Made by a program: the position numbers and the translations under genes. From contig DATIBC010000014.1 in assembly GCA_035457725.1 (NCBI GenBank), positions 1 to 35,918 of the forward strand: a DNA stretch of 35,918 bases, in the 5' to 3' direction. This document shows positions 24,382 through 32,106 of the stretch, in pieces. The notes beneath the pieces were generated by a model, which was given only the letters and a program-made list of their open reading frames with translations, was not told where the DNA came from and did no database searches. Source of the stretch: DATFES01 sp035457725. Its GTDB lineage: Bacteria; Pseudomonadota; Alphaproteobacteria; CACIAM-22H2. Positions within the stretch are counted from its first letter, which is position 1. Every line of letters begins with the position of its first letter.

Positions 24382-24908
24382 CGCCCGCTCCCGCGCCGCG
24401 CAGGCGCCCTTCGATACGGATCGGGCACGCCGAGTCTCGCCAGCGATTCGACTTCGATCGCCTCCATGCGCCGCGCCGCCGCGGCGCGGACGTGATCATG
24501 GCCAAGGAGATGCAACACGCCATGCGTCACCAAGTGCGCGACGTGGTCCATCAGCGGTTTTCGCGCCGCCCGAGCCTCGGCGGCGACGGTCTCGAGCGCG
24601 ATCACCACGTCGCCCAGGAGAACTGGCGCGCCCCGCGGCATCCCGCTGGCGTCGGCGGGAAACGACAATACGTTGGTCGGCTTGTCCTTGCCGCGCCAAT
24701 CGCGATTGAGCCGCCGCACCATCGCGTCGTCGGCGAAGACGACACTGAGCTCGCCGGCGCCGATGTCGCTAGACCTGCCGCCCGCGGCCTCGATTGCCGC
24801 GCGCGCCGCGCGGCGCGCCAGCCCGACATGGCCGGGAAGCGCGCGGCGCCAGCCGGCGGTGCGAGTGAGCACGGCGACGCGCGTGCGCGGCGGTCGGCCG
24901 CCGGTCAT
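24378..24908 (-). CDS. ybeY: Endoribonuclease YbeY / rRNA maturation factor
   Basis: A 176-residue zinc metalloprotein needed for 16S rRNA 3'-end processing and ribosome quality control. The zinc motif is H129xxxH133xxxxxH139 in VTHGVLHLLGHDH, preceded by LNRDWRGKDKPTNVLSFP. It begins with ATG 24908, overlapping the phoH stop by four bases. The tail after residue 145 is short and basic. Confidence 0.95.
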   Translation of the reverse strand: MTGGRPPRTRVAVLTRTAGWRRALPGHVGLARRAARAAIEAAGGRSSDIGAGELSVVFADDAMVRRLNRDWRGKDKPTNVLSFPADASGMPRGAPVLLGDVVIALETVAAEARAARKPLMDHVAHLVTHGVLHLLGHDHVRAAAARRMEAIEVESLARLGVPDPYRRAPARRGSGR

Positions 24909-25939
24909 CCTCCGCCGTCCCCCGGCCGGTTCGTCTCCGTGGCGGTGGTAGCGCGATCGCGCGCGTCATAGGCCTCGACGATCCGCGCCACGAGGTGGTG
25001 GCGGACCACGTCCTCGGCGCCGAACTCGACGACGGCGAGCCCGTCGATGCCGGCGATCGTCGCGATGGCGTCGGTCAGGCCCGAACGTTGTCCGGCCGGC
25101 AGGTCGATTTGGGTCAGGTCGCCGGTGACCACCATGCGGCTATTCTCGCCGAGGCGGGTCAGCAACATCTTCATCTGCATCGCCGTCGTGTTCTGCGCTT
25201 CGTCGACGATGACGAACGCGTTCGACAGTGTGCGGCCGCGCATGAAGGCGAGCGGCGCCACCTCGATCTCGCCGTTGGCGAGCCGCTTCAGCACCTGTTC
25301 GCCGGGCATCACGTCGTAGAGCGCGTCATAGAGCGGGCGCAGATAGGGATCGATCTTCTCGCGGAGATCGCCGGGGAGAAACCCGAGACGCTCGCCGGCC
25401 TCGACGGCGGGGCGCGACAGGACGATCCGGTCGATACGGCCCGCGCTCAGCATCTCGACCGCGGTGGCGACGGCGAGATACGTCTTGCCAGTTCCGGCGG
25501 GCCCCAGCGCGAACACCATCTCGAAGTCGCGCAGCGCCTTGAGATAGAGCGCCTGATTGGGCGAGCGGGGCCTGACATGGCGTTTCTTGGTGCGGATCGT
25601 GAGATCGTCGCCGCCAAAAAGATCGCGCGCCGTGTCGCTCGATTCGGCGTTTTCGGCCAAGCGCACGGCCGCGTCGACCTCGCCGATATCGATCGACATG
25701 CCGCGGCGTAGGCGCTCATAAAGCGCGAGCAGCGCGCCGCGCGCCGCTTCGCTCGCCGAATGCGGGCCGTTGATCGCCAGGCGATTGCCGCGCGAGGCCA
25801 GCGAAACGCCGAGCTTTTGCTCGATGCGCGCCAGATGGCGGTCGTGCTCGCCGAACAAGAGCGGCAACAGGCTGTTGTCGTCGAAATTGATGTGGATCGG
25901 GGCGCCATGCCGCGTCGCGCCGTGACCGCCGGCGCTCAC
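24905..25939 (-). CDS. phoH: PhoH family ATPase
   Basis: A 344-residue P-loop ATPase (PhoH/YbeZ type), a usual partner of YbeY in RNA metabolism. Walker A GPAGTGKT is at about residues 146-153 and Walker B is AFVIVDEAQN. A KH-like N-terminal part precedes them. I choose GTG 25939, which overlaps the miaB stop by four bases (GTGA) like the next three junctions in the operon. A start at 25957 would give a 22-base overlap. Confidence 0.93.
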   Translation of the reverse strand: MSAGGHGATRHGAPIHINFDDNSLLPLLFGEHDRHLARIEQKLGVSLASRGNRLAINGPHSASEAARGALLALYERLRRGMSIDIGEVDAAVRLAENAESSDTARDLFGGDDLTIRTKKRHVRPRSPNQALYLKALRDFEMVFALGPAGTGKTYLAVATAVEMLSAGRIDRIVLSRPAVEAGERLGFLPGDLREKIDPYLRPLYDALYDVMPGEQVLKRLANGEIEVAPLAFMRGRTLSNAFVIVDEAQNTTAMQMKMLLTRLGENSRMVVTGDLTQIDLPAGQRSGLTDAIATIAGIDGLAVVEFGAEDVVRHHLVARIVEAYDARDRATTATETNRPGDGGG

Positions 25940-27327
25940 GCTTCGAGCCTCGCGCATTCGCGCGCCGCCGCAACGACGAGCGTCCCAGCCAGCGAATTCG
26001 GCCCCGCGCCGACGATGCGCGTCTCGACGATGCGGCCGATCGGCTGGCCGCCGGCGTCACCCGGCGTTAAATGGACGGCCTGCAGGTACGGTGAGCGTCC
26101 GACGTATTGGCCGGCGCGGCGCCCCGCTTTCTCGAGCAGCACCGGCATGACGCGGCCGACGCACGCGGCATTGAACTCGTTCTGCTGCTCGCGAAGCAGG
26201 GTCTGCAGCGCCTGCAAGCGCGTCTCTTTCTCGGCTTCGGGAACTTGGTCCTCGATCAAGCTCGCCGGCGTGCCCGGCCGCGGGCTGTACTTGAACGAGA
26301 AGGCCGTGGCGTAGCGGACCTCGCGCACGAGCGCCAGCGTCAACGCGAAGTCGTGCTCGCTTTCCCCGGGAAAGCCGACGATGAAATCGGACGTCAGCGC
26401 GATATCGCCGCGCGCGCGGCGCAGGCGTTCGACGATCCGGAGATATGCGTCGACGCGATGGCCGCGATTCATCGCCGCAAGGATGCGATCCGAGCCCGAT
26501 TGGACCGGTAAATGCAAATGCGGCATCAGTTTGGGTTCGTTTGCGTGCGCGGCGACGAGCGCGTCGTCGACGTCGCGCGGGTGCGAAGTGGTGTAGCGGA
26601 TCCGCGCCAGCCCTTCGATACGCGCCAGACGCCTGATGAGTGCCGCAAGGCCCGCCGTTCCGCCTTCGGCCGCCGCTCCGCGGTAGGCGTTGACGTTCTG
26701 GCCAAGCAGCGTGATCTCGCGCGCGCCTGCGTCGATCAGGCGCCGAGCCTCGCTTTCGATGTCGGCGGCGGGACGCGAGTATTCGGGTCCGCGCGTGTAC
26801 GGCACGACGCAGAACGCGCAGAACTTGTCGCAGCCTTCCTGGATCGACAAGAACGCCGAAACGCCCGGCGGTTGCGCGGCTTCCGGCAAATGATCGAATT
26901 TCGGCTCGGGCGGAAATTCGGTGTCGACGAGCGGGGCGGCCGCGGCGCCGCGGCGGCGATCGAGGCGGGCCAGCATCTCGGGCAGGCGATGATAGGTTTG
27001 TGGTCCGAAGACCATGTCGACATAAGGCGCGCGTCGGACGATCTCCTCGCCCTCGGCCTGCGCGACGCAGCCCGCCACGGCGATAAGCGCACGGTTGGCG
27101 ATCTTCAGCCCATGCAGGCGCCCGAGATCCGAAAACACCTTTTCGGCCGCCTTCTCGCGGATGTGGCAAGTGTTGAGGATGATCAGATCGGCGTCTTTGG
27201 CCTCCTCGACCGGGGAATAGCCGAGCGGCGCCAGGACATCCGCCATGCGGGCGGAGTCGTAGACGTTCATCTGGCAACCGTATGATTTAATGAAAAGCTT
27301 CTTCAACCCGGGCCCGGCGCCTCTCAC
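25936..27327 (-). CDS. miaB: tRNA-2-methylthio-N6-dimethylallyladenosine synthase
   Basis: A 463-residue radical-SAM methylthiotransferase that modifies A37 of tRNAs reading UNN codons. The auxiliary cluster cysteines are C18 (KSYGCQMN), C54 (LNTCHIREKA) and C87 (VAGCVAQ). The radical-SAM motif is C166xxxC170xxC173 in QEGCDKFCAFCVVPY. A TRAM domain closes the protein. The start is GTG 27327, or less likely TTG 27306; the ribosome binding site does not settle it. It begins 29 bases after the acyltransferase stop. Confidence 0.95.
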   Translation of the reverse strand: MRGAGPGLKKLFIKSYGCQMNVYDSARMADVLAPLGYSPVEEAKDADLIILNTCHIREKAAEKVFSDLGRLHGLKIANRALIAVAGCVAQAEGEEIVRRAPYVDMVFGPQTYHRLPEMLARLDRRRGAAAAPLVDTEFPPEPKFDHLPEAAQPPGVSAFLSIQEGCDKFCAFCVVPYTRGPEYSRPAADIESEARRLIDAGAREITLLGQNVNAYRGAAAEGGTAGLAALIRRLARIEGLARIRYTTSHPRDVDDALVAAHANEPKLMPHLHLPVQSGSDRILAAMNRGHRVDAYLRIVERLRRARGDIALTSDFIVGFPGESEHDFALTLALVREVRYATAFSFKYSPRPGTPASLIEDQVPEAEKETRLQALQTLLREQQNEFNAACVGRVMPVLLEKAGRRAGQYVGRSPYLQAVHLTPGDAGGQPIGRIVETRIVGAGPNSLAGTLVVAAARECARLEA

Positions 27328-27356
27328 CGTTCAAGCTACCACCCCACCTCCCGCTG

Positions 27357-28199
27357 TCAAGACGCCCCGCCAGCGAGCGCAAGCGAGTCGGATCCGGCCG
27401 ATGCGGCAATCGGCGACGTGATGCGTCCGGCGTTGGCCGCGGTGAGCCCTGATCGGATGGTACGCTCGCAGTGCTCGGCGAGCGATTTGCGCGAGGCGAA
27501 CGCGGCGAGCATCACCGGCGAATGAAAGATGAGTCGCGCCTCGATTCGCCCAAGCCCCAGCAGGCGGAACATGTGCGGCAACATGTCCATGTCGCCGTAC
27601 CAGGCGAACAACGGCCGCCAGGCGCGGCCGATCGGCATTCCATCGAGCCGTGTATAGGCCAGCGTCACCGGCTGGACGACGAGCTGGCGCCCGGCGAATT
27701 CGCGTTCGGCCACCGCGAAGAGCGAACTCTTGAACGGACGAATGAAAACGCCGTCGCTCGACGTGCCTTCGGCGAACAGAACGAGGTTGTCGCCTTGCGC
27801 CAGCCGCCTTGCCACCTCGTCGCGTTCGCTTGCCACCCGCGAGACCCGACGGTCGACGAACACGGTACGCTGCAGCCTGGCGAGCCAGCCGAACAACGGC
27901 CAGCGCGCCACCTCGCGCTTGGCGATGAAACTGGTTTCGATACTCGCCGAAAGCACTGTGACGTCGAGATATGAAGCGTGATTGGCCACGAAGAGCGTCG
28001 GCCGGGCGGACGATATCTCGCCCTCGATCCGGCGCGTAATCCCGAGGATGCGGCAACATGCGCCGTGGTAGACGACCGGCAAACGTCGCGCGAGGCGCGA
28101 GCCGAACAGCACGAAACCCGCCTGAACCGGCATCAGCGGCAAGGTCAGCGCCGCATACATCAGCAGCCGGGCGAGCGCGCGAAGCGACGAGCCCTGCAT
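27357..28199 (-). CDS. olsA: PlsC-type 1-acylglycerol-3-phosphate / lyso-ornithine-lipid acyltransferase
   Basis: A 280-residue membrane-associated acyltransferase. The catalytic H74xxxxD79 lies in VANHASYLD, and the second motif FAEGTSSDG is at 142-150. A hydrophobic segment at about 11-30 probably anchors it. The gene sits eight bases after the OlsB-like gene. This pairing suggests OlsA, which converts lyso-ornithine lipid to ornithine lipid. PlsC activity on lysophosphatidic acid is the alternative and cannot be excluded from motifs. ATG 28199 is chosen from the position of the hydrophobic segment; the ribosome binding site is weak, consistent with coupling. Confidence 0.7.
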   Translation of the reverse strand: MQGSSLRALARLLMYAALTLPLMPVQAGFVLFGSRLARRLPVVYHGACCRILGITRRIEGEISSARPTLFVANHASYLDVTVLSASIETSFIAKREVARWPLFGWLARLQRTVFVDRRVSRVASERDEVARRLAQGDNLVLFAEGTSSDGVFIRPFKSSLFAVAEREFAGRQLVVQPVTLAYTRLDGMPIGRAWRPLFAWYGDMDMLPHMFRLLGLGRIEARLIFHSPVMLAAFASRKSLAEHCERTIRSGLTAANAGRITSPIAASAGSDSLALAGGAS

Positions 28200-28207
28200 C
28201 GATCGCT

Positions 28208-29077
28208 TCAACCGTCGGCGCTTCCCGCGGTGCGCCGATAATGATTGAAATATTTGTCGGTGACGCGATCGGTGACCACGATGATGCACACGTCGGTGGT
28301 ATTGAACTGCGGATCGATGACCGCCCCCTCGCCGACCAGCCCGCCGAGTCGCAAATAGCCCTTGATCAGCGGCGGCAGGGCCGCCAGCGCCGCCCGGGCG
28401 TCGAGCTGCGCCACCGCCGCGTCGGCATCGATCTCGGCGGGCGGCATGAGATTCATCTCGACGTAGCGATCAGGGAGCGCGCGCGCGCGCAGCGAGCGAG
28501 GCGCAAGATGGAAGTGATAGAGATACGACAGCGACACCTTCAGCGCGCCGGGATCAGTGCCCGGCAGGCTGGCGCAGCCGAACATGATCTTGATGTCGTG
28601 GCGGAACACGTAGCTTGCGATACCCTGCCACAGGAATTGCATGGTCGCCCGATTGCGATACGCCGCGTCGACGCAGGAGCGGCCAAGCTCGAGCAGCTCA
28701 CCGGGTTGGGCGACGAGCGGCGCGATATCGAATTCGGTCTCGGTGTAGAAGCCGCCGCGCGTCCGCGCGACCGAGCGGCGCAGCAAGCGATAGGTTCCGA
28801 CCACCGATTCCGGCCCGCTGCCACGTGCGTGGTCGATGACGAGCAGATGGTCGCAATATTCGTCGAAGCGGTCGAAATCGCGCCGCTGCGCCGCCATTGC
28901 GGGAGTCGCGCGCGCCGACATCTCTTCGTAGAAGACGCGATACCGCAACCCTTGCGCGGCCTCGATGTCGGCCGCGCAATTCGCCAGCCGGACCTCGAGA
29001 TCGCCGGAGCGCAGCGTGCCCGACTCGCCGAGGCGACCGCCGCCGAAATCGGCGTAAGGTTTAGGTTGCGCGGGCAT
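28208..29077 (-). CDS. olsB: OlsB-like L-ornithine N-alpha-acyltransferase
   Basis: A 289-residue GNAT-fold acyltransferase of the OlsB/hemolysin-like type that makes lyso-ornithine lipid from ornithine and 3-hydroxyacyl-ACP. Typical segments are LRYRVFYEEMSA, FDEYCDHLLVID, VVGTYRLLRR, LELGRSCVDAAYRNRATMQFLWQGIA and IMFGCASLPGTDP, and the end shows GYLRLGGLVGEGAVIDPQFNTTD. Ornithine lipids are phosphate-free membrane lipids. The gene lies 24 bases after the Fur-family gene and just before a PlsC-like gene. The start ATG 29077 has no clear ribosome binding site. Confidence 0.75.
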   Translation of the reverse strand: MPAQPKPYADFGGGRLGESGTLRSGDLEVRLANCAADIEAAQGLRYRVFYEEMSARATPAMAAQRRDFDRFDEYCDHLLVIDHARGSGPESVVGTYRLLRRSVARTRGGFYTETEFDIAPLVAQPGELLELGRSCVDAAYRNRATMQFLWQGIASYVFRHDIKIMFGCASLPGTDPGALKVSLSYLYHFHLAPRSLRARALPDRYVEMNLMPPAEIDADAAVAQLDARAALAALPPLIKGYLRLGGLVGEGAVIDPQFNTTDVCIIVVTDRVTDKYFNHYRRTAGSADG

Positions 29078-29101
29078 GAGCGAGCATAACTCGTCGTCGC
29101 T

Positions 29102-29566
29102 TCAGGAGGCGCCGGCCGACGGTTTGCGCCCGCCCCGGGGGACGCCAAACAGTTCGAGGCGATGGCCGACGAGCTCGTAGCCAAGCTCCTCGGCGATCAG
29201 ACGCTGCAACGTTTCGATACGTTCGTTGTGAAACTCGATCACCTTGCCGCTTTGCACGTCGATCAGATGATCGTGGTGCTCCTCGGGCATCTCTTCGAAG
29301 CGCGCGCGCCCGTCGCCGAAATCGTGTCGGGTCAAGATGCTGGCCTCCTCGAACAAGCGAACGGTGCGGTAGACAGTGGCGATGCTGATCCTGGGATCGA
29401 TCGTCGCCGCGCGGCGATGCAGTTGCTCGACATCGGGATGATCGCTTGCCTCGGAAAGCACGCGAGCGATGACGCGGCGCTGACCGGTCATCTTGAGTCC
29501 CTTCTCGACGCAGAGCTGCTCGAGCCGCGACATGGCCCCGCCATCCTTGCGGACATCGGTCGACAT
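29102..29566 (-). CDS. fur: Fur-family metal-responsive regulator (Fur/Mur)
   Basis: A 154-residue winged-helix repressor. GLKMTGQRRVIARVL and ISIATVYRTVRLFEEASIL form the DNA-binding part. HHDH (97-100) and H113 lie in the metal-binding hinge. The CxxC zinc sites of gamma-proteobacterial Fur are absent, as in alphaproteobacterial Fur/Mur, so iron versus manganese specificity cannot be told. The long N-terminus (SRLEQLCVEKGL) and this locus fit the alphaproteobacterial fur/mur gene. ATG 29566 lies eight bases after TATAAT and would be leaderless. ATG 29533 is an alternative with AGGA 13 bases upstream. Confidence 0.85.
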   Translation of the reverse strand: MSTDVRKDGGAMSRLEQLCVEKGLKMTGQRRVIARVLSEASDHPDVEQLHRRAATIDPRISIATVYRTVRLFEEASILTRHDFGDGRARFEEMPEEHHDHLIDVQSGKVIEFHNERIETLQRLIAEELGYELVGHRLELFGVPRGGRKPSAGAS

Positions 29567-29574
29567 GGGGCCGA

Positions 29575-29580
29575 ATTATA
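29575..29580 (-). promoter_or_regulatory. -10 element TATAAT of the fur gene
   Basis: A perfect TATAAT on the minus strand ends eight bases before ATG 29566. The expected start of transcription is at or close to the start codon. No good -35 is seen. Confidence 0.45.
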
Positions 29581-29603
29581 GACGAATCGAAGGCGCAATC
29601 CTA

Positions 29604-29622
29604 TACGCCGAGTGACGGCGTA
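29604..29622. promoter_or_regulatory. 19-bp inverted repeat upstream of fur
   Basis: TACGCCG (29604-29610) and CGGCGTA (29616-29622) with a five-base spacer. It lies 24 bases upstream of the fur -10 element and after the mucR stop. It could be an operator or an RNA hairpin ending the mucR transcript. Confidence 0.45.
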
Positions 29623-29665
29623 ATATATTGGCAATGCGCGTCGATTAAGCTCGGGTGCGGGTCGC

Positions 29666-30076
29666 TCAGCGTTTGAGCTTGGCCTTGGTCCCTAGTCCCA
29701 GCTCGCGGGCGAGCGAACTGCGCTGGCGCGCGTAGTTCGGCGCCACCATCGGATATTCAGGCGGCAGATCCCAGCGCTCGCGATATTGGTCGGGCGTCAT
29801 GTTGTAGGCCGTCTTGAGATGGCGCTTGAGCATTTTTAGCTTCTTGCCGTCTTCGAGACAAACGATGTGGTCGGGCGTCACCGATCTCTTGATCGCAACC
29901 GCCGGCTCGGGGCGCGGCGCCTGCGGTCCTTTGCTGCCGACGGTCGACAGCGTGTGGTGCACCTGCTGGATCAGATGCGGCAGGTCGCTAACGGCGACGG
30001 TGTTGTTCGATACATGCGCGGCGACGATCTCCGCCGTCAGCGACAAGACATTTCCGGTTTTGTTTTGATCGTTCAT
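29666..30076 (-). CDS. mucR: MucR/Ros-family regulator
   Basis: A 136-residue DNA-binding protein of the prokaryotic zinc-finger type; MucR proteins control many surface, motility and cell-cycle genes and bind AT-rich DNA with TA steps. The finger region is IVCLEDGKKLKMLKRHL followed by YNMTPDQYRERW. Ligand positions are C73, D76 and H86, but positions 90-91 (Ala, Tyr) lack the last His. This matches the Ros/MucR subgroup described as folding without zinc. The C-terminal YPMVAPNYARQRSSLARELGLG is typical. An AT-rich upstream region with a perfect inverted repeat (30250-30266) suggests autoregulation. Confidence 0.9.
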   Translation of the reverse strand: MNDQNKTGNVLSLTAEIVAAHVSNNTVAVSDLPHLIQQVHHTLSTVGSKGPQAPRPEPAVAIKRSVTPDHIVCLEDGKKLKMLKRHLKTAYNMTPDQYRERWDLPPEYPMVAPNYARQRSSLARELGLGTKAKLKR

Positions 30077-30199
30077 GGCGTCGTGCTCTCCTCCCTACTG
30101 GTTCGTGCGTCGAATGCCCGCACCTTCCGGGGCGGCCATGCATCGTTGCCGTCCGACGACCCGTTGAATCTTCCGCGCCGGTTCGACGCGGTCGACGGC

Positions 30200-30312
30200 T
30201 TAACATAGCTCGGGTACTTTTTCTATTGGTTTTGAGTCTATTATTTACTTTGTCTTGGGCAGACAATAATCCGAATGTAGAGATGAAGAGGTAAAAAAAT
30301 CGATCGAGGCGG
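30200..30312 (-). promoter_or_regulatory. AT-rich upstream region of mucR with inverted repeat
   Basis: This stretch is clearly AT-richer than its surroundings. TTGTCT (30250-30255) and AGACAA (30261-30266) form a perfect six-base inverted repeat with a five-base spacer. On the minus strand the TTGTCT arm can serve as a -35, with an AT-rich -10 region (TAATAG) 17 bases further. Self-regulation by MucR is likely but inferred. Confidence 0.5.
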
Positions 30313-30364
30313 CGATAACATTTCTGTGAGCACGTGGCCCCCGCGCGCCCCGCGGTGCAGCCCG

Positions 30365-30892
30365 TTAGCCCCTCCACCATGCCCAGCGGCGCGCCGAAAG
30401 CGGGCGGCGCAGGGTCAACGCGGACATGCTGGAGCCGTCGCGGCGCAGGTAGTAACCGAGCCGGCGGCCGACCGCCGAAAATCCTTTGTTGGCATAAAGC
30501 GCGCGCGCCGCGCGATTGTCCTCGGCGACCTCGAGAAAGAGCTGTCGCGCGCCATGTGCGGCAGCGTGGCGCATGACCGTGTCGAGCAGGATACGGGCGA
30601 CGCCGCGGCGCCGGAACGCGTCAGCAACGCCGAGCGAGAGCAGCTCGGCTTCATCGGCGGCGACGCGGCCGATGGCGAACCCGACGGGAAATGGATCGTC
30701 GCCATCGCCGCTGGTGTCATCGATCAACGCCAGCAGCGCGAAGGTACCCGGCGAGCGCAGGACCTCGCCCATCGACTGCGGCGACCAGGCGTCCTCGAAG
30801 CACGCGGTGTGGAGATTCGACAACACCACGACGTCGGCGAGTCCCGCGTCGACCACCCTTGGACCGTCGCTGCGGCGAAGCGCGGTGCTCAT
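30365..30892 (-). CDS. rimI: Ribosomal-protein-alanine N-acetyltransferase RimI
   Basis: A 175-residue GNAT enzyme that acetylates the N-terminal alanine of ribosomal protein S18 in E. coli. The acetyl-CoA motif is VADAFRRRGVARILLDTVM. It continues with LFLEVAEDNRAARALYANKGFSAVGRR and YYLRRDGSSMSALTLRR. The ATG overlaps the tsaB stop by four bases. tsaB-rimI pairing is widespread. Confidence 0.92.
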   Translation of the reverse strand: MSTALRRSDGPRVVDAGLADVVVLSNLHTACFEDAWSPQSMGEVLRSPGTFALLALIDDTSGDGDDPFPVGFAIGRVAADEAELLSLGVADAFRRRGVARILLDTVMRHAAAHGARQLFLEVAEDNRAARALYANKGFSAVGRRLGYYLRRDGSSMSALTLRRPLSARRWAWWRG

Positions 30893-31587
30893 GACGCGGC
30901 GAGCGGCGCTGGGCGCAGAGCCGCCGGCTTGGTTTCCGGAGGATGCAGGTAGAGCGGCCGCGGCGCGGCCTCGGGTACCGGACGCCTCGCGGCCAGGCGC
31001 GCAACGACCGCGGCATTGGCGTGACCCCTGGCATTGGCGTGCGCAATTTCGAGCCCAAGCGCAGCAAGCGCGCGGCCCAGCGCCTCGGCCGCGTCGCCCG
31101 CCAGCACCACGGGCATCGCCGGTCGCGCGGCGGCGAACTTGGCGGCGTAGTCTGCCGGGCGCAGCGCCGCGGGCGAAGCGCGCGCCACCAAGCCTTCGTC
31201 GAACGCCTGGACGTAAGCTTCCTCGCGTTTGGAATCGATCGCCACGATGACGACGCGTCCCCGGCGCTCCGCTTCCGGAACGCCGGCGGCAATCGCCTCC
31301 AGCGTGGTGACGCCGACGAGAGGTCGATCGAGCGCCAGCGCCAAGCCGCGCGCCGCCGCGATTCCGGCGCGTAGCCCGGTGAAATGTCCAGGTCCGATGG
31401 TGACCGCAAGGCGATCGATCGCGCCGAACGGTGCGCCGGCGCGGGTCATAATGCGAGCGACCATGGGCAACAGGGCTTCGGCGTGGCCGCGGATCATCGG
31501 CTGTTCCTCGGCGGCCACGATCGCCTCCGCACGCAGCAGCGCAACCGAGCAGGCGACGGTCGAAGTGTCGAGGGCCAGCAGAAGCAT
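30889..31587 (-). CDS. tsaB: tRNA threonylcarbamoyladenosine biosynthesis protein TsaB
   Basis: A 232-residue ASKHA-fold partner of TsaD needed for the t6A modification at A37 of ANN-decoding tRNAs. LALDTSTVACSVAL at the N-terminus, RGHAEALLPMV and IGPGHFTGLRAGIAAARGLA are diagnostic. The start ATG 31587 lies 12 bases after the stop of the ankyrin gene, so both may share a transcript. Confidence 0.95.
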   Translation of the reverse strand: MLLLALDTSTVACSVALLRAEAIVAAEEQPMIRGHAEALLPMVARIMTRAGAPFGAIDRLAVTIGPGHFTGLRAGIAAARGLALALDRPLVGVTTLEAIAAGVPEAERRGRVVIVAIDSKREEAYVQAFDEGLVARASPAALRPADYAAKFAAARPAMPVVLAGDAAEALGRALAALGLEIAHANARGHANAAVVARLAARRPVPEAAPRPLYLHPPETKPAALRPAPLAAS

Positions 31588-31599
31588 GCGAAGGTGTCT

Positions 31600-32103
31600 C
31601 TATTCGACCGCCGCGCCGGTTCGTGCGCCCGCCGCCCGTAGCTTCAAAGCGATGGCGTCATTGTCGCCGCGTCGCAGCGCATAGTCGAGCGCGGTTCGCC
31701 GCCATCGGTCGCGGATGTCGACCGCGGCGCCTTGGTCGAGCAGCAAGTCCACGATCGAATCGTGTCCTCGAAACGCGGCGATGATCAGGGCGGTCACCTT
31801 TTCGTCGTCCTGCCGATCGATCTGCGCGCCATGGCCGATAAGGAGGACGGCGATGTCGAGGCGTCCATCGCGGGCGGCGAAGATCAACGCCGTGTTGCCG
31901 GACCGATCGACCGCGTCGACCGGCGCTCCGGCGGCGAGCAGCGCCTCGACCCGCGCACGGTCGCCGGAAATCGTCGCGGCGATCAGCGCCTCGCCGGTGG
32001 GGCCGGCTGCCGCGCGCACCGTGCCGAGCGGCAGCGCTCCGCTGGCAAGCAATGCGATGACGACGGCGCGCCGCGATGCTATCAGATTCGACTGGGGGTT
32101 CAT
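31600..32103 (-). CDS. Exported ankyrin-repeat protein
   Basis: A 167-residue protein with an N-terminal Sec-type signal (basic ASRR, then a hydrophobic segment about residues 13-24, likely cleavage after TVRA). About four ankyrin repeats follow (about 38-160), seen as GEALIAATISGDRARVEALLAAGA, GNTALIFAARDGRLDIAVLL-like and TALIIAAFRGHDSIVDLL units. It is probably periplasmic and works by protein binding. No enzyme motif is present. Its ATG is only three bases from the ATG of the divergent dipeptidase gene. The frame is open upstream only as antisense of that gene. Confidence 0.75.
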   Translation of the reverse strand: MNPQSNLIASRRAVVIALLASGALPLGTVRAAAGPTGEALIAATISGDRARVEALLAAGAPVDAVDRSGNTALIFAARDGRLDIAVLLIGHGAQIDRQDDEKVTALIIAAFRGHDSIVDLLLDQGAAVDIRDRWRRTALDYALRRGDNDAIALKLRAAGARTGAAVE

Positions 32104-32106
32104 GCA

